From positions 25,792,001-25,856,000 of the forward strand of contig OX579635.1 in the NCBI GenBank assembly GCA_951230915.1: a stretch of DNA of 64,000 nt, given 5' to 3'. The notes below the pieces were generated by a model. The model did no database searches and had not been told where the DNA came from. It was given only the letters and a program-made list of their open reading frames with translations. This document shows, one piece after another, positions 36,631-48,823 of this stretch. The first letter of the stretch is position 1, and every line of letters starts with the position of its first letter. A program made the translations under genes and the position numbers. The DNA comes from Antitrichia curtipendula. Taxonomy: Eukaryota; Streptophyta; Bryopsida; Hypnales; Leucodontaceae.

Positions 36631-37617
36631 TTAATCCTACACCGCCCAAGGCCTAACCATGTCAAAAAAACAACCTTGCTTTTCAAGTGTTATAAGTCTA
36701 AATGTGAGAGAGATATGAAAATATCAACCGTACAATCTTGTAGTGTGCATGTTGTTGATGGTGTAAATCAAATTTGGGATCATTTGACCGTATAGATTGA
36801 AAGATTATAATGTTCTAGTGTTGAAAAAAGATGCTGAAGTTTTCCTAAAAACACATTTGGAGGTGACATTTGATTTCTAAATTTACTCAAATGAAAAAAC
36901 TTTAAACTACAAAATGATTCAAAACCAAAAGACAAACACTTTGGTGTAAAAAAAAATCATTCAGTTGACTCATTACGTTTGCAAAATTGTTTTGAAATGT
37001 CAAAAAACATTAAAAAGAAGTAGCAAAAAAACACATCTGTGGCTGAACCTACCTCTACTAAAATGCTTCTCAATCAATCATAACTTCTTGGATTGATATG
37101 AAATTCTTAACGCAAGAACAAGACTAGTATGCGCAACTTTTCCAACAAAAATTATTGAAAACAAACTATGTCTGAAGAAGCTATAAGCCGCCGAAGTTCA
37201 CTGTAATGCAAAAATGTCTGGATTTTGAACTTCGAATTGCTCCCAAGCATTCAAAACAACTTGGATTGACATGAAAATTTTAGCACAATAAGTAGACTTT
37301 ATGGGGAACAAAATCCAACAAATTTTATTGAGAACTAACATTTGATGAAAAAGATACAAGCCCCCAAAATTGCAGCCATCTCAGTGCAGTGTGGTGAACT
37401 CAAATTGAACCTGCAAACTTCGAATGAGTTTCAAAAACTCAGTATATTAGTACATCATTGATAGATCTGAAAATTTTATCACAAAAAATAGACTAGTGTG
37501 CACAACGTTTCCAACAAGTTTGATTGAATTTGGACATGAGAGGCAAAAGTTACATTAGTTTGAAGTTGCTAGACTGTGTGAGGACACTTTTGGTCCCTTT
37601 TGGTGGTGAAGGGTTAA
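36631..37617 (+). mobile_element. A3: TTAA-flanked non-autonomous element, family A
   Basis: TTAA at 36631-36634 and 37614-37617, 987 bp. Termini TCCTACACCGCCCAAGG and TTTTGGTGGTGAAGGG; the right TIR has drifted. Collinear with A1 and A2. No ORF. Confidence 0.85.
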
Positions 37618-37964
37618 GTAGCCAAAATGCGTTTTTGTAGGTTTGAATTTTTTTTAAATAATTTGGAATGAGAGTAGGAAGCCAATAACTTCTTGAATGG
37701 GGATTAGGTACAATGAACAAATGAACAAAATTATACCAAATGAACAAAAATATCTACAATCCTCCAACTTTGTAGACAACTAGCATCCTATAGATAATGG
37801 ATGGTGAACATTTTTGAGGGTTTATGGTAGAGAGCTATATGAAATGGATGAAGTACATCCAAATATGTCTATTCATCCACAATGTGTTACTTGGTCATTC
37901 AATGCCTTGTGGTTTTGAATCAATTCATATCAAATCAAAATAAAATAAAAGTAAACAATTCAAT

Positions 37965-38690
37965 GGTTAATCATGGAGTTCAAGATTCAAAAATTGAAGA
38001 ATTTTTTATTTCAACTGTTCACCTTGAGACTCAATCAAACCATTGCATCAAAAAATTATTCAATGTTTTAGTTTTGAATCAAATGGTTAAATCCATGAGC
38101 CAAATGGACTGTTGAATTCAATGTTTGAATTTCGAACACAACGGTTAAATCCATGAGCCAAATAGACCATTGAATTCAAAAATTGTTCAATGTTTCAGTT
38201 TTGAACACAACGGTTAAATCCATGAGCCAACTAGATTGTTGAGTTCAAATCCCATTCAATGTTTAAATCTATGAGCCAAATAGACCGTTGATTTCAAAAC
38301 CATTTAATGTTTGAATTCTGAACACAACTATTAAACCCATGAGTCATCTAGATTGTTGAATTCAAAAATTGTTCACAAAATTTAAATCCTTGAGCCAAAT
38401 GGATCGTTGAGTTCAAAACTTGTTCAATGTTTGAATTTTGAACACAACAGTTAAATTCATAAGTCATTTAAACCGTTGAATTTGAAAACCATTTAATGTT
38501 TGGATTTTGAATGCAATAGTTAATGTTGTAAGTTGACTTAACTTGTTGCACTCAAAAAATATTCAACATATGAATTTTGAACTCAACACTTAATCTCATG
38601 AACCAATAGAACAGTTGAATGGTTGAATGTTTGAATTTTGAACTCAATGGTGATCCTCATAAGCCAATTGAACCGTTGATTTTTTGAGTC
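37965..38690 (+). repeat. Degenerate minisatellite (GTTAAATCCATGAGCCAA unit)
   Basis: About ten diverged copies of a unit of roughly 50-70 bp built from GTTAAATCCATGAGCCAA, then ATAGACCGTTGAATTCAAA, then TTCAATGTTTGAATTTTGAA, then CACAACG. Spacing between copies alternates near 50 and 70. Units are not identical and there is no spacer structure, so it is not CRISPR-like. Confidence 0.75.
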
Positions 38691-38725
38691 CGGTCCTACT
38701 CAAAGTGCCTTGACAAGGTACTTAT

Positions 38726-39046
38726 ATGGGCAATTTCGTTAAAATGGCATATTCCGTATGCCATTTTCAGAGCGGCCACTTTGAACTGCAAAAGTGACAT
38801 CTACAAGGGGTATAGATTACATAAATCTTTGTCTTTTATAGATTTCAGAAATCTAGCACTAATGTACATTTCAAATCGTGCAGTCTGAACTTTGAAAGCA
38901 ACATCTATGACTATTGTAGATTTCAGACATCTATAAGTGGTTTAGATTTCAGAAATCTAGGACAATTGAACATTTCAGAGCGGCCGCTCTGAACTGTGAA
39001 AACTACCAAAGTTACGGAATTTCGCCATTTTAACGAAATTGCCCAT
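38726..39046. mobile_element. MITE with perfect TIRs upstream of the PPD7-like gene
   Basis: About 321 bp. The termini GGGCAATTTCGTTAAAATGG (38728-) and CCATTTTAACGAAATTGCCC (to 39044) are perfectly inverted. Inside are several copies of ATAGATTTCAGAAATCTA-like palindromic words and AGAGCGGCC motifs near both ends. No coding capacity. Target duplication unclear. Confidence 0.8.
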
Positions 39047-39384
39047 TTATTGATTCCCCACATTTTCATCATTTTTTGTGTGAATGTACCCTTAGAAATT
39101 AATGATTCTTAAAAACACCTATAATTTCTTATTCACTTAAAAAATGTTATATAAGATAAAATTTCCTTTTTACTAAGTTAAGTTATTAAGTGCCCTACAC
39201 TCAATTTCGACCATTTTTTTGACCCAAAGTGGCAATAAAAAAAAGTGTGCTGGTGAAAACATAAGGTGGACAAAATCACATGGTGAGTTTCCGGATAAGT
39301 CTACTGTAGTAAGTTACTAAGTTATCATATCCTCTCGGAGATGATGCCCGTGTTTCTGCTGGAGTTGCTTCAAACTTCCCGGCT

Positions 39385-42122
39385 ATGGCGCTGGCTGCCT
39401 GCTGCACCGCAGCGCTGCCGATCTCTGACACCGCCACCTCGTCCCTTCGCTCGACTCTCTCCGAATCCACTTTGCGAAGAAGATGGAGTGCTCGCAGTCG
39501 AGCAGCTCCTTCAATAAGAACAGACCCAATTGCTTCCCTTCCAGTGCGTTTGACGCGACTCTCCCAAGCCATTCAATTTGGGTTTCTTCCAATTTTTTGA
39601 AGTATTCGAAGTTCCTTTTATTTGCAAGTCTCGTGACGGGTGTGAATTGGAACAGGGTAGTAATGCAGGTGCTGAATTGCAATCACGAAGGAGTGTTGTG
39701 CAAACGGGAGGTGCATTAGGGTTTCTGGCTTTGTTGGGGCGCCTTCCAGCATTTGCTGAAGAAGATGGGGAATTCAATTCCACATCAGTATCGGGAAGTA
39801 GTACTGCCACGGAAAGTAAACCTAAAAAGGCTCGTGTGGATACGGAGTCGTGGTATCGGTATCGAGGCGAAGGTTTTAGGATGACCATTCCGCCAGACTA
39901 TGTTGACCTTGTGGAGTATGATGTGAGTCCCTTTGAAACTGGTTCCTGACTTGAATTCTCAAGTTGCTTGTATGGCGCGCCTCTGGTTGATTTAGTTTTT
40001 ATTAGTTTAGTTCTTCTTGCTTTTGTTTTTGGAACACATTGGAAATTTAAATCCAATGGCGAAAAGAGAGACGAGGTCAGTCGTCTGGTTGGATTTTAAC
40101 GTGGTTTAGGGTTATTGACTATTGATTTCAGGATAGTGGAACTTCGTTGTATGGGGAGCGTGCGAAGGAGAAGCCTTTCGCAGCTCGTTTCGCATCACCT
40201 GACAGGCATATTCGAGCTTGCGGCATTTTTAGATCACCAATTAATTGTTTTCTTTTCTGGAGAGAACCCGGATGTACTTACTCTTGTGTCCAGTGGTTGG
40301 GATTCTTCGACTGTTTCTATTAATTTGATAAACTTTTACCTCATTTTTGACATTCCCAGTTTCGTGATTTCTTTTCAGAAAGGCGGTACTGAGCGTAGTC
40401 GTACGCAATGGGTCTCAACTGAAGCTGTCGTTCTTGCAGGTATGTCCCTTGTTGTCGTTTGCCATATCCTCTTTCATCCTCAACCCAAGTAGATTCAGGC
40501 TTTTATGGTAACCGCACCTTAAAGTGATACTTAAAGCGTAGTTAGCGTTGTGAAATGGACGATCTTTGGTATATATTATTGTTAGGAAATCAAAGAGGAT
40601 TTCAATTCACCAAAGAATACATCAATTGGATACCGTATGTAATAGTTATAAGTATTCAAAGTTTCATTGGTCGATGACCTAAAACTGACATGATAGTGCA
40701 AGATGCAAGACGTTAGGGTGTCGCATTTAGGTAGTTGTCTCAATTAGGTATCTCTACTTTATTCATGGCTTTCATGATTTGATTAAGACTTTACATGCTG
40801 ATGTATTCCAGACACAAGACATCACGGAATTCGGATCTTTGGAAGAGGCAGCCAAAGTGTTTGTTCCTGGTACGTGATGACCTCCTCTAACCAGGAAGTC
40901 GAATTCTTCTTTGGTAGACGGGTTTTCATTTCTGGTGTGAATTCCTTTGGCGTCTGAATAACTCCACTTGCCTGTGATCAATCGTACACTACCTTGAACC
41001 CTAAACCCTAAACCCATTTGTTAGTTGGTTATCAGTTTAGTAGGGCCTTCATTACCCTTGCCTTTCTTTTGTCTGTAGTTCTACTTTACTTGTACGATAA
41101 GTTTTTAAAGACGTCAGACTACCGAAGTCCCAAAACTCTATAAAAGGCTTCTCGAGGGGCTTATAACAGCTGGTAGAAAAATACACTTGAAGGAACTAAA
41201 TAGTAGGAACTAACCGCATGTGCATTAATATGACAATTGCAGCTGGATCCAAAATCGTGGCCGCTGCTGCTCTCAAACCCACAGATTCCAGAGTTCTCAG
41301 GTACTTCACATTTCTTTATGCCTTATATTTTGATACTTAGATTATGTAGATAAAATCTATGACTGTGAATTTTAGAAATCAGATCTAAAAGTTGCCTGTT
41401 GATTCTTGATTGTCTCAAGGACGTATTACCTGTATGAGTTTCTTGCAAAGGACGACAAGCGGGTGGTCATTTCAGCAGCTGCTGCAGGAGGAAGGGTACG
41501 TGATGTCCTTGTCTTTTTAACTAAACATCCTGCAACACATGCTGCGTTTCTGCATCTAGAAGCCGAGGAACCTCATTTAGCCCACATAAGATCACAGGAA
41601 CAATAGTGCTTGTGTCCTTGGTTGAAGAATGGAATTGCCAAATCCTCTTGCACCAACCAAGTAGAAGCAATTAGCTAACTTGAAAGCCTAAATTCCCATC
41701 AGTTGCCTTGCAAGTGCAGCAGCACAGAATTAGGTTAGTTAACTTCCAACTACCTATTGTGCTGTTGTGTTCCAACTACATATTTCAAAGAGACCCATTC
41801 ATGACCAATTCCACACCAGTGTCACCTTTCTATTACTCTGCATTCTGGGTACTATGTTGGTTCTAGTTTTCATCCCGTTTTCCGTGTGGGTCGATTGCTT
41901 AGGTGTACTTGCCTTGGTCCTTTTCAAGCTGATTCTGTAATAATTAGATACAACAAATTAGAAAGAGGCATAGATATGCTACCTTACAAATGATATACAT
42001 GCCTAACCCTATTTTGCGGGGTTTTGCAGGTGTTTGTGTTTGGGGCAATGGCACCGAACTCAAGATGGAATGATTTGGGGGGCACAATGCGATCAGCTGC
42101 CGTCAATTTTGCACTTATTTAA
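39385..42122 (+). CDS. PPD7: PsbP-domain thylakoid lumen protein, PPD7-like
   Basis: Nuclear-encoded chloroplast protein of the PsbP family; PsbP itself supports the PSII oxygen-evolving complex, and the exact role of this PPD is unclear. Exons: 39385-39543, 39656-39922, 40132-40205, 40379-40439, 40812-40869, 41243-41300, 41420-41495, 42030-42122 (TAA); all phases agree, giving 281 aa. It has a Ser/Arg-rich transit peptide, then a twin-arginine lumenal signal (R64-R65, hydrophobic GALGFLALLG, cleavage likely after PAFA at 87), so Tat import is expected. The mature domain reads YRYRGEGFRMTIPPDYVDLV, TSLYGERAKEKPFAARFASP, AVLSVVVRNGSQLKLSFLQ, DITEFGSLEEAAKVFVP, RTYYLYEFLAKDDKRVVISA and SRWNDLGGTMRSAAVNFALI. 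Intron 3 uses a GC donor. The PPD7 subtype is from memory of At3g05410 and is less certain than the PsbP family. Confidence 0.88.
40519..40762. mobile_element. J3: J-family MITE in PPD7 intron 4
   Basis: Left TTAA-AGTGATAC (from 40519) and right GTATCTCTACTTTA (to 40762) are imperfect inverted ends. The core AATCAAAGAGGATTTCAATT / CACCAAAGAATACATCAATT matches the J core at 1870, 56440 and 57070. Confidence 0.55.
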
Positions 42123-43590
42123 TAAACAATTTTGTTTTGGGTACATTCTCCCGGCCAGCCACTTCCCTGTAAGCTTAGTAAGAGATCGGTCATTTAGAAA
42201 GCTCCCTGATGTTCTCAACTGATGTGTTTGTGATGCAAACTGTATAATAATAATTTTCAATGCCATGTGCAATTCGTTATCATCTTAAATAATAATGGTG
42301 TAAATGTTCATTTTCTGCATTTTTCATGTTAGCTCATGTTTTGTACTTGCGGTGCTAATTCGTATACAATGATTAGTTGGAGTCATTCCAAAAAAAATGC
42401 AAAGTTGAATGAGAATTCAAAATTTGATCAAGAAAAAGGATTTTGCATGTGATCAGTGTGGACCAAAGAAGGATTGTAATAAAGAGGGATTACAAAACCA
42501 AAACACCTCATGATTTTTTAAATAGACTACCCTTGACTTTACAGCCAAATTGTTCTATATGTAATGATATTCAGAAATAATTTTTTTTAAATTAGAGAAA
42601 AACGAATTGTAGACATGGAAGATTTATTTGCATTTTGAAGCACATTGAAGTTAAATAAGAATTCAAATGCAATCTACAAAAAGAATTGGTGTGTGATCAA
42701 CATGGGCCTTAGAGAGGTTACAAAGGGTGGAGGTTACAAGCCAAATACACCATTACTTTTTCAAATACTTTCTATGCAAAGTCAAATTGTCCCATGGATA
42801 ATGAGATTTCTAAAATTGAAAAGTAATTTTTAAAATTTCTGAAATAAAAGTTGGAAGTTAGATACAAAAAAATTGTTTTACAAGGAAGAATTATTGTCAT
42901 TCCAAAAGACATTAAATTAAACCAAAATTCAAATACAATATCTAAAATGAATTGACATGTAATTAATGTGGCTTAAAGAAAGGTTACTTTGTGGAGTTGT
43001 GGCTTATCAAATACATGTGTGCAACCCTATTGGTTGTTGTGTGTATATCACATTCTAGAAAATGAAAAAATAAAGCTAACAATTGGATCAAATAAATTAT
43101 ACCATAGGTGAAGGGCAAAGTCAATACTTCTATACATTATATTTATTACTTCCAAAAAATAAGATTTGTCACAAGTTAAAAATAGAAATCTCTCACAATA
43201 TTTTTTTTTATTACACCAAAAAATATTTAGAAAAAAATATTTTTTTCATATTTTAGGCATTTGTTTTTAAAATTATTTTTCACCAAGCTTATCCTACAAT
43301 TAGATTAATCATTCCAAATAAACAATTAAAAAATGAACAAGATTTAAAATATGATTTACAAAAGAAAATTACACCTAATCAATATTAATGTGCCATGAGC
43401 CATTGCCACAATATAATATAATAAAAATAAAAGTTTATTTTCTTATTTTTTTATTCATAAAAAATCAAAATTCAATATCTTTTCTGCTATAAATTAGAAT
43501 GCCATCTTGTAGTGAATTTTCTAATGATATCCCAAGCACAATTTGAGGATGCATGGCCCAAAGGATTTTTGTTTTATAACAAATAAGCAA
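42123..43590. repeat. Intergenic DNA with diverged repeats of about 260 bp
   Basis: Successive copies near 42385, 42640, 42915 and 43325 share the order GAATTCAAAT(G/A)CAATCTA, AATTGxxxTGTGATCAAxxTGG and GGTTAC. A further copy follows at about 45140-45215, on the far side of B3. No ORF with support. Confidence 0.5.
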
Positions 43591-44517
43591 AACAAAACAA
43601 ACAACCTCATGCACTTTTTGGCAGTATAAAAAATTTGGGCAGGTACTTGTGACTGGAGATTTTCATACTTTTGGCTGAAATTTTAGTAGAAGGTGGGCGC
43701 AAGGAGTATCTTTCATATGCACTAAATTTCATGACATTTGGAAATAGGAGTCAAAAGTTATGGCCAAATATGTTGCTTTTTTTCGTAACTGGGCAGTCCG
43801 GGCAGATAAAAAAAAATCACTTTTTTCAAAAATAAAAATTTGAAATTGGTTTTCTAGAGTTATATATACGTGGAAAGCTTCGAATCATTCCATTTCAACC
43901 AATGAATCAAAAGTTATGAGGATTTTTAGTTTGTGGGCAGGTATAGATTCTTTACTTTGAAATAAACGTTGTGGTTGTTTATTTAACTCAATTTTAATAT
44001 TTTTGAAATTTTTTTTTCCATAGGATGTAGGTTGTTTATTACAACATTACAACCATTGGGATTTACATTTTTCAATTCCATAATTAAATCTTAACAATTT
44101 AGTATTTTGGATCATTCTCTATTTCTTTCTACTTACTATTTTTTTTGTATATGTTGTACAACATCAAATGATTTGAAAACTTTTAAGCATGTAGAGAACT
44201 TGTTCAGGAAAAGAATTCCAAGATGCACCACCATTTTGGACATTTTTTCATACAAATGTGACCTTGTGAAGTGCAGCTGCCCTGTTTTTTGCAGGGACAA
44301 AAAAAAGATTTTTGCCAATTCAAATGCTAATATCTTCCAATCTGCATGGTGGAAAATTCTGAAATTTTTTCGACATCTTCTAAAACTAGTTTACTATAAG
44401 ATCCTACGGTTTCAAGTTTCAAAAAATATTTTTTTTCAAAAATTTGGTACTTGTACTAAAAATGGCAGTTTTGGAGTGTTTTTGGTGAAAACATAGTCAT
44501 AGAACTTTAGGGGTTAA
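43590..44517 (-). mobile_element. B3: family-B element with eroded left end
   Basis: Right end CTTTAGGGGTTAA (TTAA at 44514-44517) is intact. The sequence from about 43700 to 44517 is collinear with B2 (GTCAAAAGTTATGGCC, CATTCCATTTCAACC, GACCTTGTGAAGTGCAGCTG, GGTGAAAACATAGTC). The left terminus could not be located; divergence is high before 43700. Confidence 0.7.
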
Positions 44518-45240
44518 AGTATCAAAGAGTTGTATGCCTTTAGTTGTTGCTACAACATAAAAGTAAAAGTAGTTTTCTAGTTCAATATCTTTTCTTCCAT
44601 GAGTTGGAACGCCATGAAACAAAGTATGTGCACCCCTACTCGCAAAAGAGCTTTCTAATGCTACCAAAAATGTGATTGGAAAATATATGGTTTGGGAGGT
44701 CTCACCATACCAAACCAACAAACAGTCTCATTTAATGCATAGAATAGGCCAAAGGGATTTGGAAGAAGAGTTACACTTGAAGATGGGAATAAATAGATTG
44801 TATGCAACTATGGGAGGAGGCAACACATTCTTGACTGGTACAGTTCCTAGTGCAATTGTGGCACATTATGACTGCCTAATAAGACTCTCAATATTGCGAT
44901 CACCCCTTGGTGGATTTTGCAACTAGCCCTTGGTTGAAAAGAGGATATAGAAACATAGTCTTAGTAATTATGTTTTGAGAAAAGAAAATCTGGAAAATTA
45001 CGGAAACCTTTCAAACACTATTTTTGCACATGGGAAAAAAAATTCTCTACTACAGAAACTCACCTTGCAAATCTATGTAATTGCTTAAGTGGTCAAAAAT
45101 GGGTTGCCTCCCTTAAAAATTTGAATCCCCACAAAGAACCACAAAATTGAACAGGAATTCAAATACACTCGCCAACCTAAATTAGCATGTGATCAATGTG
45201 CCCAATGAGGGGCTTCCCAATAAAACCTGGAAATCTGGAG
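44518..45240. other. Repeat remnants upstream of the MAPKKK gene
   Basis: 44580-44680 (TTCAATATCTTTTCTTCCAT) parallels 43470-43540, and 45130-45215 parallels the 42.4-43.4 kb units. Open frames in this stretch have no recognisable domain. Confidence 0.4.
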
Positions 45241-48200
45241 TAAATAGATCCTCCGCCGCAGTCACACTCAACGGCAGAACTCGTGCGCGCGCTCTCCCCG
45301 ACGACGACGACGACAACGACGAACGTCGTTGACAACGGCGACGGCAGTTGAACGGAAAAAAGGCAAAGGAAGCAGCGTCGCAAGCAAACGCGGACTTACT
45401 CTCCTCAGGGCGTCGGCCACCAGTGACGCCCAGCCTGTCTTCCTTGAACACTGTGCACACACTCACCAGCCAGCCCCAACAACAAGCAAAAGGAACTCAA
45501 GCTTTTTTTTGCTCTGTCTTCCCAAGCCCGCAAGGAAGCATCGCGGGGTCAACTTCAGCTTGCACTCATCTCCTCTTTTTCCATTCATTCTCCGATCGTT
45601 TAGATCTCCGTAGGAGCCGAGACCGTCTTTCCTTGGGAGCTTTGGTCGCGCGCGTTTCGTGGCCGAGGGTTTCTCTTTTTCGCGGTAAGGGTTTGCGCTT
45701 CCGCTGTGGAGAACTGGCTTCTTCGCCGCGTGTGTGATGTTTCCTTCACTTGTTCCTTCCTTCTGGTAGAGCTCTCGTTGAGTGTAGTCTCGTGTTTTTG
45801 GCTTTGGGATTTTTGGTTGGGGAGGATCAAGATTCCGAGATTCGGGGCTGTCTTTCTTTCTTTCTATCTGTCTTTCTTTGTTCTCGTATGGCGTAGGGTT
45901 TAATTTCTTTGGAATCTTGGGCATGCAATGGAGATACAGGTGTGCAGTTAGATGGAGAGGTTGTTTTCGTGTCTCTGCGGACTGTTTTGCGGTGTGCAGG
46001 GGTTCGCCCCGAGTTACTAATTCTTTAGGTTAGTTGGAACGGTATCGTATTGGCATTTTAATTCGGCGCTTGGTGGAGGCTGAAGTTCGTGTGAGATTGA
46101 AATGCGCAGGCTTGTGAAATTTTATTTTATATTTTTTATATTTTATATTTTTGGAAGTCTAGGAATTTTGGAGTTAGTACTAATTAGGAGAATGATTGAT
46201 GGATTAGATAGCAATGGAGCAACAGCTTTTGACATAGATAGGAGCGTAGTTTGCGTCACACTGTGGAACTATTGTTTGTGGTGTGCGTTTCTTTCATTGG
46301 AGCTCTAGTGCCGTGACCTGAGATTCTTAAATTAGTTTGAAATGGTGTTCTACAGACATTTCGGTTTTTAGTCCTAGGCGGCTAAGTTAGTGTGAGATTG
46401 AAATGAGCAGGTTTCAGGAAGTATAGTTCTTTTGTCCTCCTGACTTCTAGGAATCTATCAATTAGTATTGAGATCGATAGAAGAAATGGTGGAGAACCTT
46501 GACATGCAATGAAGGAATAGGTTTTTGCGTAGATGGCGACCTACTGTTCGTGTACGTGAGCTTATGTGCCTGAAAATGGACCAACTGGCGGTGTGTGTGA
46601 GTTCTTTCCTGTAAAGCTTTGGAGCCACGGTCACCAATTTATTTGATTAGTTTGAGTGGTATCCTAATGACATTTAATTATTTTCTTGTTGGAGGCCTTT
46701 GTCAGGTTGAGATTTAAATGAGCAGATTGAGGGAATACGCTTTTTCCGCGGCATGACCTTTAGAAGTCCTGGGCTAAATATCAGTTAACGCTAATATCGA
46801 CAGAAGAAATGCTTTATGCACCCTGATGAAGCCAATCAGGTCAATTACCGGTATTTTATAGTTGGATTGGAATTATTTCCCTCCTGAACCTTGGGCCCGA
46901 ATCCTTATGGCTGACCAATTTAGTCATCATTCAGAGAGCGTTAGGGTTGTATACTCAATTTGTGTAAGTCGTCAGTTGACAATTCTGAGATTTGTCCAGG
47001 AAAAAGCCCCTTCTTTGAGAGTCCTATGTGTAGAAATTTGTTGCGTCAGAGTCTAAATTGTCGGGCCACCTCGCAGTACAATCTATGCTCTCATCTAGTC
47101 TATCATGTAGTTTCGTCCCTCTTGTTGATCCGAATGATTGGTGTGTCAAATCTAACGAGACAATTTAGAATAATCGTCCACATGGCAGGTGCAGGAACAT
47201 ATTGTTGGCAGCAGATGGTCACTATTTGACTGACGTGCTCAAAGAGTTCGATCATCACAGTAAGGTGGATTAGAAAGCTAAAAATTGTTTTACATGATGC
47301 AGACGTTAAGTACTGCTTCGAATGTGGAGAATATAGAGATTTCAAGTGTTGCCCATGCTTGTTTTCAAACATGCTGTCGTGATTCTGCCAAAGTGACTGA
47401 CGGCACGGGTGGAGATGATTCAAGGTGAGGATGCTGTGTATGACATATTGCGTTGCTGCTATTTACATGGATTGAAGCATGCCACATGTCGTTGGTAATT
47501 TTGCCTCGTATGTGGATTTGCGCTTCTTGCATGTCAGAGTAGCTGCTTCTGCTGTGCCAACATATTGCTTTCTAGCAGCACTTCACATTGTAAACAGCAT
47601 TGATGCCTTCTCATGTCCTTCTCCAATTCAACACCAAGTGATGTTTCCTGTCTGGAGGTACTGATTAGCATAATTTTGTGTACAGGGTATTCCAAGGCAC
47701 TGAAGGATGATTAGAACGATTCTCATGCAAGCACGTAGATGGCATGTCTAACGTTGCAGACACAGATGAGCAAGGCTATTGCTTGCCTCTTCCACAAGTA
47801 CCTGTTTTTTCTGGGGATTTTGCAGCCTGGATGTACGGTTTTTTTACTCTTTTGGTTAGATCACAGTATTTCAATGAATATTTTTCATGAATTTTGGGGT
47901 CACATAGCAATTACCTGCTGTAGTTTCGTATATTTGATACTATTTTCCTTCTGATTAACATGGTTTGAGTCAAGTTTTATTTTCATGATAATGCTTGTCT
48001 GTGATTAAGTGAAGAGACGAAAATGAATGTTGTATTATCTGTATGTTCTTGTTGCTTTTGAAGGTTTGATCCAACATCTGTAGATGTCATGAAGAAATTT
48101 GTTCTGTAGATGTGAGTTTTTGGACCCCAAGAGAGTGACCATTATAATTCTGCATTTGCTCTTCGGAGCTCATTTCTTTTGGACTGTAGCTTTGGAAAAT

Positions 48201-48823
48201 AAGTCGTGTTCATTACCTCGTTCTTTTACGTGCAGTGTGGACGAAAAGATGTTGTTGGCTCCCTAAATGATCCGGGCGTGGATAAATTTGTTGTAAGTAC
48301 CTCGAATCATCTCATCTGCAATATTTGGGAACTTAATAAAAAAGTCTCTTCAAGTGATTGTGTCAGTCTTCGAATAAAATAAAAATATTTATATCAATTT
48401 ACCTATTTTAGAATGATTTTGTTGTCTCAACAGAAAATACGTAACTGAAAATAGCTTCGGTTGAGGAGTGCTTCTGCATAGACGAGATCTTCACATATTT
48501 GGTAGATACGGGACCTGGTTCGTTGTTTCACAGCACAGGAGGGTACACGGGCTACAGCTGAATGACTTTGTTTTTGTGTTCTGAAATTCACAAATTTAAA
48601 GAGGGTATCAGGTCGACTGTAAGGTCGAGATTCGGGATATTTGCTTGTCGGAAATGTTGCATTTCCCGTGGCTGGAAGTAGAAGTACTTTTATACTTCCA
48701 TAAGATAGAGAAGCAAGTTGTGTATTGAGTGGCTTTTGTCTTAGCTTTCTACAACTCTGGATTGACATGAGGTTCTGCTGTATGCGAACGCAGTAGCGCG
48801 TCACTGAAGGTGAAGTAGGGAGG
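45241..48823 (+). promoter_or_regulatory. Promoter and long 5' leader region of the MAPKKK gene
   Basis: GC content rises sharply at about 45240, with CGACGACGACGA-type tracts and C/T-rich leader sequence to 45620, consistent with a transcription start there. From 45690 to 48820 no frame is convincingly coding. A typical donor (CGCGGTAAGG near 45683) and an acceptor-to-donor segment at 48236-48291 (TTTTACGTGCAG before it, GTAAGTACC after it) suggest 5' UTR introns and a small untranslated exon. The boundaries are guesses; only transcript data can fix them. Confidence 0.4.

Noticed and set aside
37965..38690. Possible CRISPR-like array
   Set aside because: Repeat units vary in sequence and spacing, there are no unique spacers or cas genes, and the context is a plant nuclear genome.
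45348..45924. Several open frames of 90-150 codons on both strands before the MAPKKK gene
   Set aside because: They overlap each other in a GC-rich promoter/leader; no conserved text and no consistent splicing to the kinase frame.
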